Source: Pseudomonas sp. G.S.17
Lineage (GTDB): Bacteria; Pseudomonadota; Gammaproteobacteria; Pseudomonadales; Pseudomonadaceae
Assembly: GCF_038096165.1 (NCBI RefSeq)
Contig: NZ_CP151076.1
Coordinates: 3,531,501-3,595,500 of the forward strand
Length of the DNA stretch: 64,000 nucleotides
Direction: 5' to 3'
Shown here: piece by piece, positions 42,542 to 50,189 of the stretch
Layout: every line of letters begins with the position of its first letter
Numbering within the stretch: position 1 is the stretch's first letter
Made by a program: the position numbers and the translations under genes
The notes under the pieces: generated by a model
Seen by the model: only the letters and a program-made list of their open reading frames with translations
What the model was told of the DNA's origin: nothing
The model's database searches: none

Positions 42542-43246
42542 CTACATTGCCGCCTTCACCAACACCGGCTCAGCCTGATAACGGTCAGGATACAACTGCT
42601 TCAACTGCGCCACTTTGGGCAAATCGTTGATCACGATGTACGGATGCATGGGATGGCGGGTCAGAAAATCCTGATGTTCCTGCTCTGCCGGGTAGAACCC
42701 GTTGAACGATTCGAGCCTGGTCACAATGGGCTTGTTGAACGAATGCGCGGCGTCCAGTTGAGCGATGTAAGCCTGGGCAACACGTTGCTGTTCGCTGCTT
42801 TTGGTGAACAGTGCCGAACGATACTGGGTGCCGCTATCCGGTCCCTGGCGATTGAGTTCGGTTGGGTTGTGGGCCACCGAAAAGTAGATTTGCAGCAAGG
42901 TCCCGTAACTGACCTGAGCGGGATCGAAGGTGACTTCGACGGATTCCGCATGGCCGGTATCGCCCTCACTGACCCGCTCGTATTGGGCGGTGTCGGATGT
43001 GCCGCCGGCATAACCGGAAACGGCTTGCTTGACACCTTTGACATGTTCGAACACGCCTTGCACGCCCCAAAAGCAGCCACCGGCAAACACGGCCGTTTCA
43101 CTGTGGGCCTGGGTGATTTCGTCAATGGCTGGCGGCGCCAGGCGCACCGCGTCCTCAGCGGCAAAGGCGGCGACGGAGCATTGGCCGATAAAACCGGCTG
43201 CGGCCAGTTGCAACACAATCCGGCGCAACGTAAATGGGGTTTTCAT
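42542..43246 (-). CDS. msrA: Peptide methionine sulfoxide reductase MsrA, exported
   Basis: A 234-residue MsrA with an N-terminal Sec-type signal (RRIVLQLAAAGFIGQCSVAA ending AFA-AED). The catalytic motif is intact (AVFAGGCFWGVQGVF), followed by SGYAGG and the typical YCxxIFSVAHNPTELNRQGPD-like stretch, here YFSVAHNPTELNRQGPDSG. Reduces methionine-S-sulfoxide in proteins. The signal peptide places it in the periplasm. It lies 30 bases after dipZ. Confidence 0.94.
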   Translation of the reverse strand: MKTPFTLRRIVLQLAAAGFIGQCSVAAFAAEDAVRLAPPAIDEITQAHSETAVFAGGCFWGVQGVFEHVKGVKQAVSGYAGGTSDTAQYERVSEGDTGHAESVEVTFDPAQVSYGTLLQIYFSVAHNPTELNRQGPDSGTQYRSALFTKSSEQQRVAQAYIAQLDAAHSFNKPIVTRLESFNGFYPAEQEHQDFLTRHPMHPYIVINDLPKVAQLKQLYPDRYQAEPVLVKAAM

Positions 43247-43276
43247 GAGACTGACTCCTGAATCAATGAATGATGA

Positions 43277-45067
43277 TCAACCGAAAGTAAACGCATACGC
43301 CGAGACACCCGGATCGAGAAATTCGATGCTGAAGGTTCGGTCCTGCACGCTGCCGGGCTGGCGCACCAGCTGATACAAGCGTTGTTCTGTCACGCTGCCG
43401 CTGCCGTCAGGGGCTACGTCGGTACCGTGGGCGTCGCCGGGCGCTTTGCCGTCGATCAACACCTTGAAGCGCACCGGTTTGCCAACGGCTCCAGGCCCGA
43501 GCACCAGATGCAGGTCCCGCGCATGAAAGCGGTAAACAATGCGACTCGCCGAGGCGTCGGCAGCGGCCTGTTCGGAGCCGACGTTCCATTTACCTTCCAG
43601 GCTCCAGTCATTGAGCGCCAGTTGCGGCGCCGGGCTGTAGCTCTTCACGGCGTCCGGCAACAGGCCTTGGGCAGGAACAAACTGTTCCGCGCGCTGGTAA
43701 CCGACATAGGTTTCCGGGGATTGCACGTCGTTCATGTCCGCCGCCTGTTGCACACCCTGGGCGTTGGCAGTGATCAGGCCGTCGGCGACCTTGGTGGCAC
43801 CCGCTTCACGGAGCAGTTGCTGGATGACGCGTTCCGATTCTGCGTAATCGCCTTCGCCAAAGTGGTGATAACGAATGCGGCCCTGAGCGTCGGCAAAATA
43901 GTGGGCCGGCCAGTATTGGTTGTTGAAAGCACGCCAGATCTTGTAGTCGTTGTCGACCGCCACCGGGTAATTGATACCCAGGTCTTTCATCGCCTTGGTG
44001 ACGTTGCCGATAGTGCGCTCGAAGGCAAATTCCGGCGCGTGTACGCCAATCACCACCAAACCCTGATCGCGGTACTTCTCGGCCCAGGCTTTGACATAAG
44101 GCAACGTGCGCAAGCAGTTGATGCAGGAGTACGTCCAGAAATCCACCAGCACGACTTTGCCTTTCAACGCCTCGGCGGTCAGCGGCGGCGAATTAAGCCA
44201 CTGCACGGCGCCGTCCAGCGCCGGTAGATTGCCCTCGACCGGCAAGCTGTCCGCCGCCTGATTGGCGGCTTTCATCATGCTCCCGCTGCCTGGATTCTGC
44301 GCCATCATCGCCCCGTTGCTGCTCGGCGACTTACCGGCCAGTCGGCCAACCAGTGCCTGTTCGATGCCGCCGGTTGAGGCCGTCGATACCTTGGCCAGAA
44401 TTCCGGTATCCAGCCCCAGCGCAATCGCTGCCACGCCAGCCAGCATGGCGACGCCCAAACCCCGTCGCACCCACTCGCCAGCACCGATGGAACGTTTCAT
44501 CGCCGCAAAAACCTTACCGCCCAGCAGCAACGCAACTGCGAGTGAGGTGCAGGCACCTGCGGCGTAAGCCAGCAATAACAAGGTCGTGCCGATACTCGCG
44601 CCTTGCAGCGCCGCGCCGGTCAGCACCAGGCCCAGAATCGGTCCGGCGCAAGGTGCCCAGAGCAAGCCGGTCGCGACGCCAATCAGAAACGACGCGCCAG
44701 GACGCGGCCGGGGATCATTGCCCGCAGCTTCGGACAGTCGACCGCCAGCTGCCACCAGTGGTCGGGTCAGGCGTTCGGCCAGTTTTGGCAACACGAGCGT
44801 CAGGCCGAACAAGGCAACGAACAGCAAGGCCAGCCAGCGCCCGTATTGATTGACCTGCACCACCCAGCCGCCGCCCACCGCTGCCAGCGTGGCGACGAGG
44901 GCGAAGGTCAGCGCCATGCCGGCCAGCAATGGCAAGCCGCTTTTCATGAACGGCTGCCCGGTGCGGGCGAAGACAAACGGCAGTACCGGCAAAATGCATG
45001 GGCTGACAATCGTCAGCACGCCGCCGAGATAAGCAAGGACCAGAAGCCACATAAATTCGACCTGCAT
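43277..45067 (-). CDS. DipZ-like thiol-disulfide transmembrane protein (CcdA-thioredoxin fusion)
   Basis: A 596-residue protein in three parts. The first ~240 residues are a CcdA/DsbD-type membrane domain with the reactive cysteines in SPCILPVLPF and WAPCAGPILG. A periplasmic thioredoxin/TlpA domain follows (LVDFWTYSCINCLRTLPYVK) with a CINC active site. The last ~150 residues form a beta-rich carbohydrate-binding-like domain (RFHARDLHLVLGPGAVGKPV). It moves electrons from cytoplasmic thioredoxin to periplasmic acceptors. Between exported msrB and msrA it is the probable reductant for both. Confidence 0.93.
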   Translation of the reverse strand: MQVEFMWLLVLAYLGGVLTIVSPCILPVLPFVFARTGQPFMKSGLPLLAGMALTFALVATLAAVGGGWVVQVNQYGRWLALLFVALFGLTLVLPKLAERLTRPLVAAGGRLSEAAGNDPRPRPGASFLIGVATGLLWAPCAGPILGLVLTGAALQGASIGTTLLLLAYAAGACTSLAVALLLGGKVFAAMKRSIGAGEWVRRGLGVAMLAGVAAIALGLDTGILAKVSTASTGGIEQALVGRLAGKSPSSNGAMMAQNPGSGSMMKAANQAADSLPVEGNLPALDGAVQWLNSPPLTAEALKGKVVLVDFWTYSCINCLRTLPYVKAWAEKYRDQGLVVIGVHAPEFAFERTIGNVTKAMKDLGINYPVAVDNDYKIWRAFNNQYWPAHYFADAQGRIRYHHFGEGDYAESERVIQQLLREAGATKVADGLITANAQGVQQAADMNDVQSPETYVGYQRAEQFVPAQGLLPDAVKSYSPAPQLALNDWSLEGKWNVGSEQAAADASASRIVYRFHARDLHLVLGPGAVGKPVRFKVLIDGKAPGDAHGTDVAPDGSGSVTEQRLYQLVRQPGSVQDRTFSIEFLDPGVSAYAFTFG

Positions 45068-45089
45068 AAAATGAATAAAAAAAAACGGT

Positions 45090-45599
45090 TCAAGCCGCCT
45101 GGGGTTTGAAGTTCATCGCCACGCCGTTCATGCAATAGCGCTGCCCGGTGGGTTTGGGGCCGTCGCTGAACACGTGGCCCAGATGGCCGCCGCAGCGCGA
45201 GCAATGCACTTCATCGCGTGATACCCCGAAAGACCGGTCGGTCTGCACCGCCACAGCCTTGTCCAATGGTTGCCAGAAACTCGGCCAACCGGTGTGGCTG
45301 TCGAATTTGGTCGCCGAGGAAAACAACGGCAGATCGCAACCGGCGCAGACGAAAACGCCGTCCCGATGCTCATTGTTCAGCGGGCTGCTGTAAGGTCGCT
45401 CGGTGTCCTGTTCGCGCAGCACCTGATATTGCTCGGCGCTGAGCAAGGCGCGCCATTGCGCCTCGCTGTGCGTCACCTCGAACACCTGCGCTGCGCTGGC
45501 TTCATCGACCAGCACCGGGAACCGGCTCGACGCGCCGACGGCCAATGCTGCAAGGCCTGCCCCGCCGCTCACTATCAGAAACTGCCGCCGTGAAAACAT
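45090..45599 (-). CDS. msrB: Peptide methionine sulfoxide reductase MsrB, exported
   Basis: A 169-residue MsrB with a twin-arginine-like signal (FSRRQFLIVSGGAGLAALAV). The enzyme part has both CxxC zinc sites (VCAGCDLPLFS; CSRCGGHLGHVF) and the catalytic cysteine in RYCMNGVAMNF. Reduces methionine-R-sulfoxide. Start ATG at 45597-45599 with GGAGA eight bases upstream; a longer frame is rejected. It lies 22 bases before dipZ and starts the msrB-dipZ-msrA unit. Confidence 0.94.
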   Translation of the reverse strand: MFSRRQFLIVSGGAGLAALAVGASSRFPVLVDEASAAQVFEVTHSEAQWRALLSAEQYQVLREQDTERPYSSPLNNEHRDGVFVCAGCDLPLFSSATKFDSHTGWPSFWQPLDKAVAVQTDRSFGVSRDEVHCSRCGGHLGHVFSDGPKPTGQRYCMNGVAMNFKPQAA

Positions 45600-45667
45600 G
45601 ATCTTCTCCGAAACATCCAGGTGGTTGGCATGGAACACAGCCTAGGCGCGCAGTGATCGCCAAATCC

Positions 45668-45692
45668 TCACGTGAAGTTAAACAATTCGTGA
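45668..45692. promoter_or_regulatory. Dyad in the divergent msrB/response-regulator promoter
   Basis: TCACG (45668-45672) faces CGTGA (45688-45692), with AA and TT extending the arms toward the centre. It lies in the 151-base divergent spacer, between msrB (start 45599) and the response regulator (start 45751). A response-regulator site is expected here; the assignment is speculative. Confidence 0.35.
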
Positions 45693-45750
45693 TAACTCGG
45701 GCCGCGGAAAACCCGCACAATGGGGCCATTGCGTTGAAGGATTGAACTGA

Positions 45751-46467
45751 ATGGAACAGAGCAAACGGGTTCTCGTGGTCGAGGACGACGTGCATATCGC
45801 CGACCTGATCTGCCTGCATCTACGCGATGAGCAGTTTGAAGTCGTGCACTGCGCCGATGGCGATGAAGGCATGCGTCTGTTGCAGCAAGGGAATTGGGAC
45901 GCGCTGATCCTCGATCTGATGCTGCCCGGCGTCGATGGCCTGGAAATCTGCCGCCGCGCCCGCGCCATGGCCCGCTACACGCCGATCATCATCACCAGCG
46001 CGCGGTCCAGCGAGCTGCATCGGATTCTCGGTCTGGAGCTGGGCGCCGACGATTACCTGGCCAAACCCTTTTCCATGCTTGAACTGGTGGCGCGGGTCAA
46101 GGCGCTGCTCAGGCGCGTGGACGCCATGGCTCGCAACCTGAAGATGGACGCCGGCAGCCTGATCATCGGCGGGCTCAATATCGACCCGATCACCCGTGAT
46201 GTGTCTCTCGAAGGCCGTCGCCTGGAGCTCACGCCTCGCGAGTTCGACCTGTTGTATTTCTTCGCCCGCCAGCCCGGCAAGGTGTTCTCGCGCATGGACC
46301 TGCTCAACGCGGTGTGGGGTTACAGCCACGAAGGCTACGAACACACCGTCAATACCCACATCAATCGCCTGCGGGCGAAGATCGAAGCCGATCCGGCACA
46401 ACCGGCGCGCATCCTTACCGTATGGGGCCGAGGCTACAAATTTGCCGCCGCGGAGGAACAGCCATGA
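45751..46467 (+). CDS. OmpR-family response regulator of the msr unit
   Basis: A 238-residue response regulator. Receiver: RVLVVEDDVHIADLICLHLR, phospho-Asp in ALILDLMLPGVDG, GADDYLAKPF. Winged helix: LELTPREFDLLYFFARQPGK, DLLNAVWGY, INRLRAKIE, VWGRGYKF. It overlaps the kinase gene by 4 bases and is divergent from msrB. The likely regulon is the msr genes; the sensed stress is probably oxidative or thiol related. Confidence 0.94.
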   Translation: MEQSKRVLVVEDDVHIADLICLHLRDEQFEVVHCADGDEGMRLLQQGNWDALILDLMLPGVDGLEICRRARAMARYTPIIITSARSSELHRILGLELGADDYLAKPFSMLELVARVKALLRRVDAMARNLKMDAGSLIIGGLNIDPITRDVSLEGRRLELTPREFDLLYFFARQPGKVFSRMDLLNAVWGYSHEGYEHTVNTHINRLRAKIEADPAQPARILTVWGRGYKFAAAEEQP

Positions 46468-47981
46468 GGCTGACCCTGAGCAAACGCCTGTCGCTGGTGT
46501 TCGCCGTGTTGCTGCTGGTGTGCTGCGGTACGTCCGCGTGGATGCAGGTGCGCGCCAACCGGATGCATGAGCTGGAAGTGGTGCAAGGCCTGTCACGCGA
46601 TCTGGCCCAGCACATCGCCCGTGACACGGTGCTGATGGACAGTAATGGCATGATGCCGGGCGCGGTCCGCGACCTGTTCAATCAGCTGATGCTGGTCAAC
46701 CCCAGCGTCGAAGTCTATCTGCTCGACACTGATGGGCGGATCGTCGGCAGCGCTTCGCCCGAGGGCAGGATACGTCGGGACAGAATCGACCTGGCACCCG
46801 TGCACCGTTTGCTGCAAGGCGACGCCCTGCCAATACTCGGTGACGATCCGCGCAGTGATCAGGCGCGCAAGGTGTTCAGCGCAGCGCCGCTGACCGTGGA
46901 TGGCAAGCCGGCAGGCTATCTCTACGTGGTGCTGCTCAGTGAAGAACACGATCGCCTGGCCGAGCGCGGCGCCACCAGTGCGGCACTCAATACCGCTTTG
47001 CTGTCCATCGGACTGGTCGCGCTGCTGTGCCTGATCGCCGGCCTCACGGCATTCGCGCTGATCACCCGACCGTTGCGGCGTCTCACCGAAACCGTCAGCC
47101 AGTTCGATATCGACGGCGCTCCGGTGGCACCGCCGACAACAGCACCCACCGAATACGCCGCCAGTCACGATGAAATAGCCATGCTTGACGCCGCATTCCG
47201 GCAAATGCAGGCACGCCTGAGTGCTCAATGGAGTTCGCTGACCCGCCAGGATCAGGAACGCCGCGAATTGGTTGCGAATATCTCCCACGACCTGCGCACG
47301 CCGCTGGCTTCGCTGCATGGCTATCTGGAAACCTTGTCGCTCAAGGACGCCACGTTATCCCCCGCCGATCGCCGCCGCTATCTGGGCATCGCGCTGGATC
47401 AGAGCCGCAAGGTCGGCGGGCTGGCGCAATCGCTGCTGGAACTGGTACGGCTGGAGCACGGTTTCGTGCAGCCGGTGCTGGAGCGTTTCCCGCTGACCGA
47501 TCTGGTGCAGGACATTTTTCAGAAATTCGAACTGACCGCCGAGGCGCGGCGCGTGGAACTCAAGGCGTCCTTCGCCCCCAACGTGTCTGCCGCCTGCGCT
47601 GACCTGGGGCTGATCGAGCGCGTGCTGACCAATCTGTTCGACAACGCCTTGCGCCACACGCCCGAAGGTGGGGAAATCGAGCTCAGCCTGCGCCCGCATG
47701 GCGCCGTTATCGAAGTCACGATCAGCGACACCGGCCCCGGCATTGCCGCTGAACTGCGCGAAGGCCTGTTCCTGCGACCGTTCAACATCGGCGGCGCACG
47801 TCGCGATGGCGGCCTGGGGTTGCGCATCGTGCATCGCATCCTGCAACTGCACGGCCGCGATATTCAGCTGGTCGACGTTCCCGGACGCGGCGCGACGTTC
47901 CGCTTCTCCCTGCCGGTGGATCAGCAAACGGCGGAGCAATGGGCGGTGCGCTCGATGAATGTGAATTCACTGGGAAGTTAG
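46464..47981 (+). CDS. Membrane sensor histidine kinase of the msr unit
   Basis: A 505-residue kinase. Membrane helices at about 10-30 and 170-195 flank a ~140-residue periplasmic sensor (LAQHIARDTVLMDSNGMMPG onward). HAMP, HisKA (VANISHDLRTPLASLHGY) and HATPase (GGLGLRIVHRILQLHG) follow. The start ATG overlaps the response-regulator stop. Periplasmic sensing fits control of periplasmic msr repair. No cysteine pair is seen in the sensor, but methionines are. Confidence 0.93.
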   Translation: MRLTLSKRLSLVFAVLLLVCCGTSAWMQVRANRMHELEVVQGLSRDLAQHIARDTVLMDSNGMMPGAVRDLFNQLMLVNPSVEVYLLDTDGRIVGSASPEGRIRRDRIDLAPVHRLLQGDALPILGDDPRSDQARKVFSAAPLTVDGKPAGYLYVVLLSEEHDRLAERGATSAALNTALLSIGLVALLCLIAGLTAFALITRPLRRLTETVSQFDIDGAPVAPPTTAPTEYAASHDEIAMLDAAFRQMQARLSAQWSSLTRQDQERRELVANISHDLRTPLASLHGYLETLSLKDATLSPADRRRYLGIALDQSRKVGGLAQSLLELVRLEHGFVQPVLERFPLTDLVQDIFQKFELTAEARRVELKASFAPNVSAACADLGLIERVLTNLFDNALRHTPEGGEIELSLRPHGAVIEVTISDTGPGIAAELREGLFLRPFNIGGARRDGGLGLRIVHRILQLHGRDIQLVDVPGRGATFRFSLPVDQQTAEQWAVRSMNVNSLGS

Positions 47982-48002
47982 CGGGTTGTTACAAGGCGAG
48001 GT

Positions 48003-49199
48003 TTAAACCACCCATTTGATCTTCGCCGGTAATCGGGCAATAAAAGCTGTTCCCGCCTCCACCGTCGACGTCACAGTGAGGCTGCCGCCGTGTGCGCTGA
48101 CAATCTGCGAGGCGATGTAAAGCCCCAGGCCCAGCCCTTCCCCGCGCTGTCCTGCTTCCGAACGGGTGAACGGTTCGAACAGCAACGGCATCAGTTGAGT
48201 CGGGATCGGCGGCCCTTGATTGACCACGGACAGCACGACCTCATCATTGTCCGAATAGGCCCGAACCTCGACAGGTGTCCCGTTTGCCCCATGAGTCACC
48301 GCGTTGCCCAGAAGGTTGGACAGGAGCTGCGTGATACGCAGCGCGTCGCAGTAGATACCCGCTGGCAGGTCCAGATAATGATCCAGGATTGCAAACGGGT
48401 GTGAGGCCTGCACTTCATCCACCGTCAACTTGAGCGTATGCCCCAGATCGTCGACCAGTTGGCGCTTGACGGGAATTCCGCCGCCCATCCGTCCACGGGC
48501 GAAATCCAGAACATTCTCGATCAGGACGCCCATGCGTACCGAGCTGTTGCGGATGGCGGAAATCAGATTGAGTGAGCGCTTTTCCGCTGTCTTGCTTTGC
48601 AACAGATCCGCACTCATCCGGATTGCACTCAAGGGCGTGCGCAAGTCATGCCCCAGGACAGCAATGAACTGGTCTCGCAGCATTCCCGTTTCATTGGCGT
48701 TGACCAGCGCCGCCTGGGTTGCCTCCAGGTTGCTCTGGGTATCGAGACTCATCGCAATCAACTGGGCGAACAGCGTCAGGGTCTTGACGATGGCCGGTTC
48801 TTCAAGATTCGCCGGTACCGAATCGATTGCACATAACGTTCCGAAGAAATCGCCATTGGCCTTGATGATCGGGATGGAAATATAACTTTCCAGTCCATAC
48901 AGCTTGGGGGTGTGGTGTGACGAGAAAATCGGATGTGCGCTGGCGTGGCCGAAGATCACCGGCCTTTGGTGCTGCCGAATTTCATGACAGATGGTCGACT
49001 CCAGCACCAGCTCGCCACCGGGTTTCAAACCAAAATTGATTGAATCATCGACAGCACACGCCACCCAGTTTTTTTCAGTGACCCTGGCGACAGCGGCGAA
49101 ACGCATCCCGGTCAGGTGTTTGACCATGCTCAAAATGACCGGAACGGCTTCAATAGAGCCGACGGCTGCAATATCAACAGAGAATTCAGATCTGGTCAT
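48003..49199 (-). CDS. GAF-domain histidine kinase
   Basis: A 398-residue cytoplasmic kinase: a GAF sensor (about 15-165, IPVILSMVKHLTG-like start near SIEAVPVILSMV; GHASAHPIFSSHHTPKLYGL; FFGTLCAIDSVPA), HisKA (IAVLGHDLRTPLSAIRMSAD) and HATPase (GLGLGLYIASQIVSAHGG). It is convergent with the msr kinase and has no receiver gene next to it. The Cys in GTLCAID is the type seen in light- or redox-sensing GAF relatives but is common across GAF kinases. Confidence 0.93.
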   Translation of the reverse strand: MTRSEFSVDIAAVGSIEAVPVILSMVKHLTGMRFAAVARVTEKNWVACAVDDSINFGLKPGGELVLESTICHEIRQHQRPVIFGHASAHPIFSSHHTPKLYGLESYISIPIIKANGDFFGTLCAIDSVPANLEEPAIVKTLTLFAQLIAMSLDTQSNLEATQAALVNANETGMLRDQFIAVLGHDLRTPLSAIRMSADLLQSKTAEKRSLNLISAIRNSSVRMGVLIENVLDFARGRMGGGIPVKRQLVDDLGHTLKLTVDEVQASHPFAILDHYLDLPAGIYCDALRITQLLSNLLGNAVTHGANGTPVEVRAYSDNDEVVLSVVNQGPPIPTQLMPLLFEPFTRSEAGQRGEGLGLGLYIASQIVSAHGGSLTVTSTVEAGTAFIARLPAKIKWVV

Positions 49200-49307
49200 C
49201 GGTCAACAGGTCAAATGAACGGGTGGCAAAGATTAGCGTGAAACCTGGAGAGACGCCTAAACAAAGGTGGTTGGCAATCGCCTGAAAGCCAATCGCTGCG
49301 AACGAAC

Positions 49308-50189
49308 TCATCGCACAATCGGCTGTTGCTGCATCAACTGCAGCAGTGGCTCGTATTCTTCATGGCTGGCCGGGACGATGCTGGATGCGTTCTGAGCCTT
49401 CAGAAATGAGGCAAGGCCCTGCTGATCGTTCAACATCGCGGCGCGAATTCGCTCTTTCAGCAATGGACACAGGCTGCCGCCGAACACGTAAGGATCGTAG
49501 TAGATCGGCGTCGAGCGCCACAGCACGTTGAACGTGTCGCGAGTGATTCGTCCGCTGTTCAGATACGCGTCAACCCGTACGCTTGCCACAAATGCCGCGT
49601 CCACCCGGCCATCCAGCAGCGCGTCCAGAGACTTGTCGTGGGAACCGGAATACACCACAGAGCTGAAAAACTGCGTCAGCGGTAGCCCCGCTTGCGCGGA
49701 AAACTCGGCATTGGGCACGACACTGCCTGACGTGCTCGCCGGGTCGCTCAATGCGACCTGACTACCGCGCAATGCCTCAAGGCTGCTGGCGTCCTGGCGC
49801 CGCGTCAGCAGGAGCGACTGATAATGATGCCCCGCCGGGGTGAAATAGCCGGGGCTTATGGTCAGGCTGGCGAACGGTTCGATACGGGGGTCGCGCTGGC
49901 GGGCGAGGATGTAGGACGCCGGTCCAAGCCAGGCGATATCGACACCACCGGAGACAATTGCATCGATCACGCTTTCATAGGAAGAAGCCGGGACTATTTC
50001 CACCGGGATGCCCAGCGCAGTGCTCAGGCGCGTGAGCAGCGGCTGATACTCAAGCAGCAGGACTTCCACGGTTTTATTGGTCTTCGGGATGATTGCGAAG
50101 CGCAGACTCCGTTGACTGCACTCGGCATCAGCCAGGGCACTGGACAGCATTGTCATCAGCAGAACAGTCACAACTATTACTGCGCGCAT
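49308..50189 (-). CDS. PhnD-like periplasmic binding protein
   Basis: A 293-residue exported binding protein (PhnD/TAXI group, PF12974): signal peptide AVIVVTVLLMTMLSSALADA, then LRFAIIPKTNKTVEVLLLEY, AIVSGGVDIAWLGPASYILA and ALSDPASTSGSVVPNAEFSA. Such proteins bind phosphonates or phosphate esters for ABC uptake, but no ABC permease or ATPase gene is here. Its start lies inside the end of the GGDEF-EAL gene (13-base overlap), so the two are one translational unit, suggesting that it feeds a ligand signal to that protein. Confidence 0.9.
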   Translation of the reverse strand: MRAVIVVTVLLMTMLSSALADAECSQRSLRFAIIPKTNKTVEVLLLEYQPLLTRLSTALGIPVEIVPASSYESVIDAIVSGGVDIAWLGPASYILARQRDPRIEPFASLTISPGYFTPAGHHYQSLLLTRRQDASSLEALRGSQVALSDPASTSGSVVPNAEFSAQAGLPLTQFFSSVVYSGSHDKSLDALLDGRVDAAFVASVRVDAYLNSGRITRDTFNVLWRSTPIYYDPYVFGGSLCPLLKERIRAAMLNDQQGLASFLKAQNASSIVPASHEEYEPLLQLMQQQPIVR

